Shown: piece after piece, positions 36,366 through 51,300 of the stretch
Position numbering within the stretch: position 1 is the first letter of the stretch
How the letters are laid out: each line of letters opens with the position of its first letter
Source of the DNA: Nipponacmea schrenckii
Taxonomy: Eukaryota; Mollusca; Gastropoda; Lottiidae
Direction of reading: 5' to 3'
Assembly (NCBI GenBank): GCA_030562195.1
Contig: CM060200.1
Location: 30,047,023 to 30,111,022, forward strand
DNA: 64,000 nt
Translations under genes and position numbers: made by a program
The notes under the pieces: model-generated
What the model saw: the letters and a program-made list of their open reading frames with translations, nothing else
What the model was told of the DNA's origin: nothing
Databases searched by the model: none

Positions 36366-39300
36366 TGCCTGGTTTAGAAACATAACATGATTCCACACTC
36401 ATTCTATCAATATAGGAATTAGATAGCTGTGAACTAGTGTCTGTATAATCACCATCTACACTATCCATTGATTCTGTTCTAGAATAACTATGCACTCTGG
36501 CTGAGTATTTTTTTGGTAATCTTTTATTAGGATTAGGTGCCCTGCGTTTATTGGGGTACTTCAATCCTGGTGGAACAACTATAAAAGACAGTAACACTCA
36601 AATAACAATTTAACAAATACCGTGGTCAAATCATGGTTCTTTGAACTGAATCATCTTAAAAGTAGATCACATTAAAGTGCAGTAACTATTGTTTTAATAT
36701 TTAACCTTCACTAACCTGGAAGGTCGAATGTTATAGCATACTCTTCATTAAAACTATCTCGGTCTTCTAAAAAATCTGATTCATCCCCAGTCAATATATC
36801 TTCATCAGAACTAGGTTGTCGGAAATCCAATACTGGTAACTTATATGTTAAATTATCCCTACAAAAAAAACAATTATGTTTGTTATGTGCAATAAATATC
36901 AGCCTAACAGCTAAATATACCTGAAAGTAATTTCTTTTTGGTGAAGAATTCATACCAGGTAATATGAATGTGAAACTTAATTATTCTGTATTTTCAGTTA
37001 TAGACGATCAGTTGTCATAATGTTTGCTTTTCTGTTTAATTTTTTAAAACAAAAATCTGAGTTAAATCCTTAATGGAAATATTACCTTTCTTGATGTATG
37101 GAAGCAATATGAGCTGATAAAACTCTTTCTTCTTCTCTTAGATCTTCCTCTTCACCATCAGTTTTATCTTTTACTGGTGGTAAAACTTCATGACGAGATC
37201 CAGGACGAGACTGAAAATAGCGCAAGTAAAATTAAAATAGATAATACATATGAAGATTGTGTTAGATATAAGAGCTAAATAAGTAACTTTGCTGAACAGA
37301 ATATGCTAACCTATGTAGAAAATTACTTACTGGAGATCTAATACTAGCCCTAAGATATGTTAATCTATCTGTTGCTGTCTTCTCAGCTGATTCTAGAGTA
37401 TTAATATCACTTAATGTAGATTTTAATTTCTTTAATCTTTCACTTATAATATTTTCTAAACATCTACAATATAATACAAACATTAAGTCAAAATTAGCTT
37501 TACTTTCAAACATTTATTTATTATGTTTATCAGAACTCAAAAATTTTGTGAAAGAAATGATAAAAAAAATTTCGACTTTATATTGAATATTTCCCACTTG
37601 TAAATATACAAAAATACAAAACTGTCGCAACAAATGCCAGTATCACCAAAGATTTTGTGAAGGCAATGGTCAACTCCATGCCGACTAAATATACACAACT
37701 GATTGTAAGTATGATTGTTGCAAATAGTCAACTTATTAATATAACAATTATACTTACATATTCTGTTTTGGAACTTGTTTCAGACAATCTTGTGCCTGTA
37801 AATTCTTATTACTACGTAATAAACAGGGAGCAAAAATAATGGCCAAAGCTTGAGCATTCATCATATTACTATCTTCATGCATTGCAACCCTGTCGATAAA
37901 AATACAATGGTATCTGTATAGTAATTTGAGGATAAGGCCAATAAAGTGTGTTTCAAATCTCAGGATGTACCTAGTGGAATCCTTGTTTATACTGACTAGC
38001 TCTGATAGTTATTTTTGGCAGTTTTAAACAGAGAATTCAGTGAGCAGCTTATAACGCAAAATTGGTTTCCAAAATTAAGGTCCAGTTAGGTACTTGCAGC
38101 ACAACAAAATGTTTTGTTAAAACTGTCGTAATGAAGGAAACAACTGAATTCAGGTCAATTAAATATTTTGTCATTTACAGAGCTTGGTTAATTGTTAACA
38201 TTAAAAAATATTCACATGTAGAAAGGTAAAATGGTTTGCTGACCTTGCTAAATGGAAGATTAAGCGTTCAAAGAGATCAAAGTTTGGTTTGGGGAGACTT
38301 GCTATCACAGAAGAAAAGGTTTGAATTCGTTCTTTATCATCTTTAATATCTGAAATACATAAACAACTATAAACCTTATTTCATTGATATATAGACCTGT
38401 CAATCTCCGATAGCTAGTTTGAAAGTTGTTGGCTGGTGTAGAGAATAAAAGATAGCTTGCCAGGCAAGGTAACATACGCCCACTGGCAGCATTGAATTTG
38501 AAAAATAAATTGAGCTAAATGGATATTGAAGTCAAGGGCAAAAACTCAAAAACTATTTATGGAAAATCCTCAAATTGAAACTTGACCACCATCTTATCTA
38601 TTTCAATACTCATACCAAGTTTCATCAAATCTATCAAAAAATTGTAGCTTATTTTGCACCCACAAATATTTTTGACGCAATATTACTAAGTCAAGGACAA
38701 TAAATCAAAAACCATTCATTAAAAAAGTCGGAAATTCAAACTTGACTAATGTCTTATATATTCTGATGCTTACACCAAGTTCCATCAAAATCTTTTGAAA
38801 ATTAAAGCTTCTTATTGAAACCACAATAGAATCTTGACGCAATTTCACGAAGTCAATGGCAATTAACTCAAAACAGTTCATTGAAAAATCTTCAAATTCG
38901 GAGTTGACCGCCGTCTTATCAATTCCAATGCTCACACCAAGTTTCATTAAAATCCATTGAAAATTGTAGCTTCCATTGTGTCTACAACAAATATAGAGGC
39001 AGGGGCAATAACTCAAAAACTGTTTATCTAAAAATTGTCCAAATCGAACTTAACTGCCGTCTTATCAATACCAATGCTCATACTAAGTTTCATTAAAATC
39101 CATATAAAATTGTAGCTTCTATAGCATCTACAACTAATGTTGACGGACCGAGACCGACGGACAGGGGCAACGACAATATACATCCAGATATTCATGTGGG
39201 CGTATAAAAATCTGTTCTTTCGATAATTTCCATACATGCATACCAAGTTTCATTAAGATTGGATAAAAACTTTAGCCTCTATCTTGGATACAACCCTAAT

Positions 39301-42300
39301 TTGACGCGTTTTTACTAAGTCAAGGGCAATAACTCAAAATCCGTTCATTCCATATTTCCATTTTCGAACTTGACTGGGATCTGATCAATACATACATGTA
39401 TACCAAGTTTCATTAAGATCAGATAAAAACTGTAGCCTCTATCGTGGATACAACCCAAATTTGACGCGTTTTTACTAAGTCAAGGGCAATAACTCAAAAT
39501 CCGTTGATTCGATAATTTCCATTTTCGAACTTGACCGAGATATCATCAATATATACATGTATACCAAGTTTTATTAAGATCGGATAAAAACTGTAGCCTC
39601 TATTGTGGATACAACTCAAATTTGACGCGTTTTTACTAAGTCAAGTGCAATAACTCAAAATCCGTTCATTCGTTAATTTTCATTTTTGAACTTGACCGAG
39701 ATATCATCAATATATACATGTATACCAAGTTTTATTAAGATCGGATAAAAACTGTAGCCTCTATTGTGGATACAACCCAAATTTGACACGTTTTTACTAA
39801 GTCAAGTGCAATAACTCAAAAACCGTTCATGCGATAATTTCCATTTTCGAACTTGACCGAGATATCATCAATATATACATGTATACCAAGTTTCATTAAG
39901 ATCGGATAAAAACTGTAGCCTCTATCGTGGATACAACAAATGTGGACGGACGGACGGACGGACGGACAGGGGCGACGGCAATATACGTCCACATTTCCAT
40001 TTGGGCGTATAAAAATTAGGACCTTTTTTGTAAGGTTTTTCCACACCTCAAAAAGTGTGAGATTTTAAACATTCAAGATGGATATATAGATGTTTTTTCA
40101 GTTCAGTCATAAAATCCTAATCCTTGTACTTATGTCATGTGTACAATTCCATCGAAGTTTTTTCTAATTGATCGTCAACCACCTAAAGGTGCAAGCCTGT
40201 TTAAAATTTCAAAGGACACAGTGTCAAGTGATACTAACAAAAACAACTAATATACTGTCATCATAAACGTCAAAATATTTATCAGAGGCTCAATTTTGTC
40301 AATGATGTATGTAATAACTGGAGATCTGGTCAGCCAGTTCCATACAGTGTGTTATGTGGGAAGTTTAGCCAGGACAAAAGCATTTGCTACTTCCTTTTTT
40401 GGGGAACAGAATATTTTTAAGCACAGTCTGTAGAACATAAGGCCTTATTGTTCAATCCATATGACTTGACTCATTCGCCAAGCTAGGACCTATAACATGT
40501 ATTATTGTTGTTAGTCTAAAAATCCAAAACTCTTGTCTCCGTCTATGTTGGAATAAATCCCAGATCCCTAAGTCTCCAGATTAAAAGTAAACTTACCTGA
40601 AGCCATAAGGAATTCATCGTAGAGGTCAAAGGTCATTAGAGGTTCAGGTAAATCACGGAAAAATCTTTTTAAAACAGTACATAAAACATGGACAGGATAA
40701 TCTTCTAATTTGACATTGTTCTGGTCTGAAATGATATAAAATAGAATTATATACAAAATGTCTGATAGATCTGCTAGTCAGAGGTACATAATGGACATTA
40801 AAAGAACTCAATATTTTGAATATTCAGAGACTTGTACAAATCTGACAGCTAAACAGTACATTTCAGACTGGCAGACATCAATTAAAAATAAAACAAAAGG
40901 CAAAAGAATGATTAATTCTTCATATAGAGTGGTGGTAATTTAATTATTGTGGATGCAAGTTATTTGGGAAATAAACTCATATAAATAAATTGATTAAAAA
41001 GTTATAGATGGTTATGCAAATTATTTTCTGCTGATGCAAAGACCAAATACCTACCACTGTCAATTTCTTGTAACAATGCCCGAACTTTTGGTGCTGAACC
41101 ACATTTTCTATAAATACCAACTATAAACAAACCCTGTATCTCTATCACACTGATTAATTTTTCTATTATATTAGGTACTTTTTCATTAGGAGCTAATAAT
41201 GATTGTAATGGAACATTCATAACAGAACCAGAACTACCCTATAATAAAATATTGTTAATATTAATTAGATATATAGGTAAATTGGTTTAACTTAAGGATG
41301 AAATATATAATAAAATTGCAAGCACTGAAATTTGTTAACCTTCCAAAACATATTGAAAATCTGTTTAATTGTATATCTGAAACTTGAGGATGAAATACAA
41401 TGTTATGTTGCAAATACTGAAATTTGTTAATTCTTGTTCAAAACAAATGGAAAATCTCTTTTAACCTGTTGCATAACTGAAATTTGTTAACATAGGAATG
41501 AAACATTATATTGTTACATTGCTAGCACTCTTGTTCAAAATATATTGAAATTAAATTGACATGTATAACTGAAATTTGTTAACTGAGGGCCACAATGCAT
41601 AGTATTCAGAATGATCTTCTGCAATGCTATATATATCAAAGTTTCAATACTTACCCTATTATCTAAGGTTCCTTTACAGGCTGAACTAGACTTAGAACAG
41701 CATTTTTTATGACAAGTATATTTACAGACTGGAAAAAAGAAAGAAGACTAAATTAAGTTTATAGATTTAAGTAACACATCAAGAATAAAATATTTCCATT
41801 GAGTTTAGTGAATAAAATATTGTATAAATGAAAAAAATATGAATATATGCTACATACACTGTGATATCAAAATGCTTGAAACCTACTTTGACAGACTTGA
41901 CCTTTCTCCATTATCCATATTAAAGATGAACAAAGCTCACAGAATGTAGGAATGTTAAACTGAACCTGAAGAAACTTGTGACCTAGATGATCCTAGAATA
42001 TTAAAAAGAAAAACCAAATTCACATTTAAGAATAAAACATATACTGTTAAATTAGTACTGCATCCTAGAATGAAATAAGTTTACTGATGAATATATACTT
42101 ATATTGACCATTCTTGAGAAGTTTTATATGACGCAGTATCACTTTAAAGTCTTCAACTGAGCTTGAAGGATAGAGTCAGTATTAAGACAATAAAATGAAG
42201 GTTACAAGTTGTCCATAGTAAAAGATTTTTCCACAGTTGGAAATATACAAAACAGAGCCAATTCTTTTGAACTCAATCCTTGGTATAATATTGAGATAAT

Positions 42301-45300
42301 TGAATAATAGCCTTATTTAGATGATATTCTTAAAAAATCAAATGTTTCAAACTCACCATAGTACAATCCTTTTTATTTTTATCTTTTTTAACAGCTTTAG
42401 TTTCTGTCTTCTTTTCTTCTTTCTTCTCTTTTTTCTTTGGTTGAGCTTTCATAAAACCATCCAGAAAGGCATGGAATGCATTAATTCCCATAGTTACTGG
42501 AAATGTGGCTGTAGTTCTTTCGCGAATGACCCCTGCTTTTAGTACTTGCTCAAAATTACTTAATAAATCTCTGTACTTAACACAAACTTCATCTTTCTGA
42601 AAAAATGAAAAGAATTTTCTGAATTTCATTTTTATCAAAGAACAACATGAATACTTGCATTAAACCAAAGTAATATGACAATAATAGAAAATAGGAAAAT
42701 TTTGTGTCCTGAAAGGCCAATAGTTTCAGAGAAGTAGATCTAACAGTTTGTAGGTACAGGTATAGGTTAATTTATATTATCAAAGCTTGGACACTGATAA
42801 TTAATCACAATCAACTCTTCAATTTCTACAGTCAAATCAAGTATTTATATAATAGGCCGTGTAATATTGGATTCTAGTTTTCATCAAACCTTTGTAATTT
42901 CAACATACTTTTTCAAAAGAATTTTTTTTAACATCAATCAGCCTTTAAATATATAAATAGGGTTCCTTTGGTTATTAGCCTTAAAGGATATTGAGATTAA
43001 CCTAAATTACAACAGAACTAATGAATTAATACATAGCCTATTGCTTATATTAAACACAGCTATGGTGGCATTTTATTATAACTATACACTTTGTAGTATA
43101 ATTTCGTAAAGATATCCTGTTTCATAAAAAAATAATCAAACATTTTCAAAAATTCTAATGAAATATTTTTGTCCAAGCCTTTTTTTGTAAATCACTGATA
43201 TTAAAATTGATGGGAAAGGAAATTTAGCTTACCTGCATTTCAACACCAATTAAAGTTTTAAGATCTCTTCGGAAATCTTCTATAGCACCTTTAAATATCT
43301 TATCAAATATAGTATAACTTCGTTTTTCACTGTCTTTAAATAGTTCCATATACTACAATGGTCAAATAATAAGATACTATTAAGTTGTGGATTTTACCAT
43401 TTCTCTTTTTATAAAGTAGTAAATTAGACTTTTATTAATTTGTTTGTTATACAGTCAACTGTAAAGGCACAAAAACACACTGGAGGATTACTGTTGTATT
43501 TCTTTATGATGGTTCTGCAAAAATTTATAACATCCATTCTATATATTTTGCTATCCTACCTTTTTGCTGATAAATTCATCCAATGCCATTAACTCATTAA
43601 GATCAGTTATAACTAACTCTGCTGGATATTGCCATTGTGATGTACCAGCTACACTCCAGGTTGGTTGTGGATCCTGAGTGGTTACTTTCTGGGATGATCT
43701 TTGTCTTCGTTTCTTTTTACGATTCCAACCAGCTTTAATGGATTCTTCCACTTCATCTTTCTTACTGGGTGATTTGGGTGGAATTTGAATTGGTGGTAAA
43801 ACAGATACACCCACTGAAATTTAAAAGTTAGTATGAGTTGCAGAAGCACAAGGTTTATTTCAAATAAATCTTCACAATTAAAAAAATTTCCTTCTGAGTT
43901 TTTGAAAATGATTTTCAATTTCTAAAAAATGTGTTACGAAAAAAATTAATATCATATTGAAATATTTTTTGTAAAACATGACAAATAATTTTCATACAGC
44001 CATCACACCTGGTACACCATAGATAATCATTGCAACAACTGCAACCCTTCTGACATAAAGCTGAATGTAACCTAACACTTCACTATAACAAGCAACACAA
44101 AAACACTTAGCATACCATCAATAACAAACGCAAACGTGCCTTCTGCTACAGGTTTCATAAAGACAATAGTTATCTTCTCCTAGTACTCTTGTGTTGTTTG
44201 TTAACAGTCTAGTTTACTAATCAATATAGGCTATCTCTTATATACTCTCTTACTTTATTTATTAAACACGTAAGTCCAGGATTCCATCATAATACTGACG
44301 CCAATATTGACATCACATATTTCTAACTGGGTTAACTTCATTATTGTTTAACTTTAGTCCAGTCATCAATATATAATTGTAAACAAAACCTAGAGATTTT
44401 ACAATACACCTTAGCCGTTAAGACATCCATAGATTTTTTTTAAAACTTAATAGGATGAAACAGAATATTTCGTGTTGTATTCAAGGGTTTGACTGTACCT
44501 CAATGGCTCAACTTTTGACATCACCGTAATATCAACTTTAAGAAAAATAATGGCCAAAAATTTTGTTGAAATCATCTTCCATCATTATATTTTAAATTTC
44601 AGTGAAGACTATCAAAATCACAACTCCAATTCAATACATTTGGAAATTATCATTTCTAGAAAAATTACTCAAAAAATTAAAGCGAAGTCAATTCTTATAC
44701 TGTATTAGACAAATTGAACTTCAATTCAACTTCAGAAATGAGAACAAAAACGTCAGAGAGAGGATGAAATATTTCACAAGATAAACAACCATAATAATTA
44801 AATTAGGTTGATAATGAGAAGTAGACCACTAGTTAACTAACACAGAGAAAACTAACCTTGAATATCAGAACAACAACAAAGACATAGCCATGAACTAGAT
44901 CCTAATTAAATCAATGGATGTATTAAGCACTAGATTAACAGTGAAAATATTTTGTTATTGTAATAATCAAATCAAATTTTTTTTGTAGAAAGTGACATAA
45001 TACAGAAAGGCTTATTATAAAGACATGTAAGTTTGACTTATTTCAACAGATTTTAAAATCACAATCTAAGTTTTGGTACAATATTTACATCAATAAAAGT
45101 CAATAAGAAAACAAATCTATATTCAAAGGGATCTTACTCAAGAGGTTTTCTAAATTTGTCATGATTGAAAATTGGAATGATGCAAATTGATGCTATTAAG
45201 CTGGGTTTATACTTTTTAAGCCATTAAACACCGTAAAACAGACCTGACCGTGCTGGTCTTAAGTGGAAACACATGGGTGTCGCATAAATGTGCACTAACT

Positions 45301-48300
45301 CCCTTTTTTCAAGGCTTTGATGAATTTCACCACGTGTTATGATGGATCACATAAGCGATGAGGAGGCACTCCACGTCGTGCAGCTCCAAACCATGGAAGT
45401 CATATATCAACTGGAGGACCCAAACCCCATAGAGAGTACATGCTACCAAAACAGCATCAAGGCGATTCTTATCACCTAGTGCGAGAACTTGAGCTTGCTG
45501 ATGCCAAATGTTTCAGCAGATTTTTCACCTGTACTTCTCAAAGAAGTCCTGAAGCTTGTAGGGCCACTCATTCAACATTTTCAAACATATCGGATTCCAA
45601 TCCGTCCAAAGGAATGTTTAATGATGAGGATTAGGTAAATATGTGTCTGTGTTGTACAATAGCTACTTTTGATTGGTTGAATTACCGGCCTTAGCTAGCG
45701 TCAAGTTGAAATCCTGAAAAAGTTATGTCTCGCTGGCGATGTCAGTATAAATCGGTGCGCTGAAGAACAAACACCGTATCCCACGGATAAAAGCGTTTTA
45801 CAGCATTAAACGCCGTCAGAAGTATAAGTTTCACCTATATACATGAACATTTTTACAATCCCTTTAAATGTGAGTATGACTTCCTATTGATTTTTATTGA
45901 TTGAAAAATGGAATGGTACAAATTGATGCTATCAGTGTTCCTAATACATATAAAATTTTTAAAAATCACCCTTTATAACACCCTTTAAGTAGATATCTCA
46001 AATTAAATTTTGACAAATTAACTTCTTACTTAGTTTGGAGAAGGTGGTGAGCTAAGGATACTTGCCAAGAAATTGGGAATCTCAACAAAGACACTTTTCT
46101 CTCAGTAAGTCAGGGTGCCCCTTTTTGCTACCCCAGTTCTTTCAAGTAAGATGGCATTACCAGTATCAGACTTATGCCAACAGACTAATATTACTATCTG
46201 CAGATAATTTTATTCTTGTTGATTTGGTTTTTTGGTCAACCAGACATATTACAACAACCTGTAAAATCTGATCTCAATTTGCCCTCAAGATCAGTCCATT
46301 ATCATATACCAATATTAACATGAGTTTGTCAGAAAAATACCTGAAAACTAGACATCAACACTTAACTGATTAAGCTTGAAAAGCCATTAAATATCATATT
46401 TTTGAATTCATGCTGTCATTACAACATCAAGATTTATTAACAATAACTGTCTATCTACCATGCACCATGTTAAAACAAACATCAATAAAACTATTCATCA
46501 TATTGATAGTTCTTGGGTTTATATATAGGTCTTGAAAACATTGGAATTTGGAACCCTAATGTATTAAGCATGCTCTGAATAACCTCCTTTCACCAATGTT
46601 GGGTATTTGTAGGGACACATAATGAACAACTGGTATAAAAGTAACTCATGCTTCTCTATATCTATATGTTAGCAAGGAACTGAAACATTCAAAACATTTC
46701 GCTTACTTCCATAAATTGCATAGCGAAAATTTCCATCTGAAAATAGGTAGAAATGTGAACAGATTTTCGTTTTGTGTCTTCTAGTATGAAATTTCGTGTG
46801 TGGCTATTTTGCTTTTCCAAACTCTTACTCAGCATAAAAAAAGACTTTCCGAGATTTGTCTATTGAGATAGTTTCATCAATGTTATAACTATTTCATCTC
46901 AAAGTGATATTATAAATAAGATTACCTATAAAAAAAAAACTTACATTCTGTTGGTTTTTTACTTGATTCTTCTTCTTCATCACTTTCATCTTTTCTCTTC
47001 TTGGCTCCTATAATATATTAATTATTCAGTATCATAAATACTTGTTGTATACAGAGGGGTTTACTTTTACTCAAAAATTCTGGAATATAGCAATATTCTT
47101 CCTCCTGATAAAGACATTATTCAAAATGCCAAAATTGTGTTGTGGAAGGACCTCTTGTCTAAGTATTAGTGTGTTACCAAATGAATGAGTTAAATTGGTC
47201 TACTTTCCACATAATTTGGTTCTCTTACAATTCAATAAAAAGATTGTTGAATTTTGTCATTCACTACTGCACTGTAAAAACAGACATTGAAGACAGAACT
47301 GGACATTGTATTTCATTACTGAAAAGTGTTATATATAGTTGAAAATTGAGCTACAAATGCTTAATCATCCCTTTATTATGTTGTTGCACTATGGAGCAGA
47401 ACAGAACTGAATGTTTTTGGAAAATGAACCTTTAAAGTTGAAAAAAAGAAACTAATAAGATAATCCACATATCAATATAAAGAGTACGAAAAAGAAAAAC
47501 ATGTTGTATTGATCATCATGCCTAGAACAAACTGTAGAAATGATTAAGTTATTGATTAACATAGACAATAGACCGAAAAATGATGACTATAAAGACTTTT
47601 TGTGCCCATAGAAAATCACAAACAAGAATTAATGAAAATAAACAAGATGGATACATGAGAGGGATAGAGTGGTAATATATTGATATTTTTCTATTGTTAG
47701 TTAAAAGAAGACAATATTTTGGTTATGGAATCATTTGGATTCAGCTGACTTACTCTTGACACGTCTAAGGGACATATGACGTACGAAATGTTGTGTGGGA
47801 CTGCAAGCACCAACTTCTACTTAATTAAAAAATACAAGAAAATATAATACGGTATACTTGTTACAGACAATGTGAAGTTTAATTCTATAGTTTATCTATA
47901 GCAGGTTTAACTTTTGTAAAGCAACCAAATGTCAAATGCCAAAATTTTTACTTTATCAGGCTCATGAGTGACACATTATAAAGTAGAAATATCAAATTTA
48001 GATTTAAGATGTTCTAAAGTCCTAAATACATGGAATAAAGTGAAGCCAGTATACAATAGGAACCTTAAAATTGACAGTCACCAAATATTCTAAATAAAGT
48101 ATTAGAATACAAAGTTTGCTCACGTCACATTTGATATATATACATCAACAAACTATCACTTATCACCTTCAATTGTATTTCAAATTTCAATTCATAAAAA
48201 AGGCCAAATATAAAACTATAAACATTGTGATAGTACATAGTAAACTACAAATACTACATCCATTATAACATACAACACCCTTTAAAAACCATTGAAGCTA

Positions 48301-51300
48301 GGAAAAGTGTAGAATTAATCTTCACATTGCCTTTTAAAACCACAACAGACTTACACTACAAACAACAAAATCAAATCAAAGTACCAAATGTTGTATAATT
48401 ACCTCCAAGGAAGAAATTCTTAAACCTTGCTTTATGACCTTTATGACTGGCTTCTAGATTTTTATCAGGGTCAAGATGATTCTCCTGTTTGTCACGGCCC
48501 TTAGATACTGCGGACTCTATGTTCTTGAGTTGTTCTGGTGAAACAATTGATATGCCACTAGGTTTACTAGTCTCAGTTGGTGTGGGTGGTGAGTCCTAAA
48601 ATAATAATACTTCAGGTTATAATCATGTATTGATATGAATATCATGTTATATATCATATATAAGTAATGTTACAATTCATGATGATTGAAATATATGTTT
48701 GAAACATCATTATTAAAATTTCTAAACATTATTATTTTCAAAGTAAATTGCAAAATTATGAAAAAAAGGGGACATGATATTGATTAATTCAACATCCTAA
48801 GAAATAAACCAAATATTAGCGTGACCATTTTCTAAAAGTAAAATCTTTTTTTTTGTAATTACTTTTTTAAGCGTATTAAAGCTATTTAAAAAATAAGAAA
48901 CTGTTTTACAAAGTACCAAGTCATGCTCAATCTTATCAGGCACCAATTTCAAAAGCAGCAATAGGATAAATTGTGCAATTACAACTTCATGAACCAAATT
49001 CATTTGAGACAGAATACTGATGGAAAAACCAGCAAAAGATAATAAAGCTAGGGAAATAACAGCTCAACTTTGGTGCACACGACACATTACATACGTCACA
49101 AATATCTCAACTGGGTGACAAAATATTTGAGTTGGAGGCTAGATAAAATAATTCTGAGACAATGTTTCATACAACATATTCTAACATAACACAATACAAT
49201 GACATGAAAAGAGAATGGAATGAATTAAAATACAATGTACTATATTATTCATTCATTGTAATGAAACATACGATGTTTATTCTTCATCAATTGCAATCTT
49301 CATTACACATAAATAAATCTATAGGAACCACTATTCATTTAAATACAGATTTATGGTTTTCATGAACCATCATGGCTAAAATGTTATGCAAAACTTGTTT
49401 TTGGGCATTAAATTATTCTAAATATCAAATGCTTTGTTATATAAAAATTGATTAAAATGAAGTAGAGCGTTTCTTTTCAATGGAAGATTTATCAAGTAAA
49501 GGATTTGGATTTCTATGTCATTTCCGCTACTTATATTTGTCTGCACATTTATATCCATGCTTTTGATCATGGACTCAAAGTTCTATGAATTAATTCATAT
49601 CATGAATGAAGTGCATTTATCTAATCAAGAGAAAACAATACAAAACAGAACATTTAATCCTGCATTTTCTGTATAACTTTTGGATTAACATCTATTGACA
49701 AAAGAAAAGTTCCCAAATGATTTTGAGGTTTTTTGAGGGTTTAAAATATAATGGTTATATAGAAGGTATATTGAAATTTAGAGTGTCAGTGTCAGTGTTA
49801 ATAACAACACTAGTAAATAAACTTAATCTATAACAGATAATATACATTTTGTATGATATTTAATGTATTTTAGATTGTGTATGAAAATAATTATGATTGA
49901 TCATGCATGATTAAATAATGTATAAATATCTTAATATAAAACAACTATTAAATTAGCTTATTCCACAGGACAAAAAGATTCAACTGATTTTTAAAAGGTT
50001 TTTCGATTTGTTGATGCCAAAGAAATACTACTGTCTTTTAAAAGCAGTAATATGCATACATCCAATTTTTGCAATGTCAAAGTAAAATCAAAGTTTGATC
50101 ATTAGGAATGTTAGAATTAACATTTATTATCATACAGGATTAGTGATGTCATAATCCATGATACAATATTGTTTTAAAAATGGCATCGCAAGTCATAAAA
50201 AATTATTAACAATATTAATCTTAATGTCATGTGGAATAAATAATATAATAAATTTAAATACCAGCTCCCATCAAACAAACATGATGATATAAATTACTAT
50301 ACAACTACAAATTATTGGTGATGCATGGGTTAGGCTCAGCAAAAAGCAAATGTCAAGTGCAGCAGAACTCTCACCAAATCTGAAAATGATTCCTGTTTTG
50401 CTAAAGGAGCAACAGCTGGACGTGGTTTCCATCTTTGAGATCCTCGACGTATTAAAACACTTCTGCCGTCCGTCTGGCATTAGCAAATAATAACAATAAT
50501 AAAATTCAGAGAGCATTAAAAATATTTAATTAAGGGATTTGATAACAAATAGCTACAAATTTCCATAAATATTGGACAAAAAATATTTAATTTACCATTT
50601 TTCATTATGTCATATGATGGAACCTAATTCTGATGTCTCATATGACGCAAAATAATTCCTCAATTTATTCAATTCAAAACTTATTATTCATCACTGAATA
50701 CAGCCTACCAATTGTATAATAATTGATACATGCAATATAAAGATATATAGGCTGCAATATGATGGATAGCCTACTGTCATGCATGATGAAATTTGTACTC
50801 CCATGTTAAGAAAGTGGTCAAGAGAATTTTGAAGTGTGTTGTGAGTTTATGTTAAAGTTGTTCAGCATAGCATTGAATGTTAGTATTTAAATTGTGACAG
50901 TTATATCATGTTCTATGAAAATTCCAATATGGTGCCAAGTGATGTGCTTTATTTTGACCAATTTTATTCAAGTGATAATCAGTAATCATTCGTAGTAGCC
51001 CTCAAAGGATTCCTGCAAGAATGTTTGTTAATATAAATAATAATAAATTGCAATGTGATTAATTGAATGAATGATACCATGCTGAATTAAAATAAGACAA
51101 TATACATACCTCATCAGGTGAAGATTGGAAAGTTTTGGCTATTTCTGAAACTCTGTTATAGAAAGGAAATGAAAACATGTAAACATAGTAAATTAATAGT
51201 GAAACTAGGCGTCATTGTGATTGTCTTCATTCTTTTTGTAGATGTAGGAAGGATAATGCTCGGTTTCACAAAAGCTTAAATATTAGAAAATAATTCTATT

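Noticed and set aside
45440..45634. A 64-codon plus-strand open frame as an independent gene.
   Set aside because: It is one frame of a frameshifted Harbinger transposase remnant.
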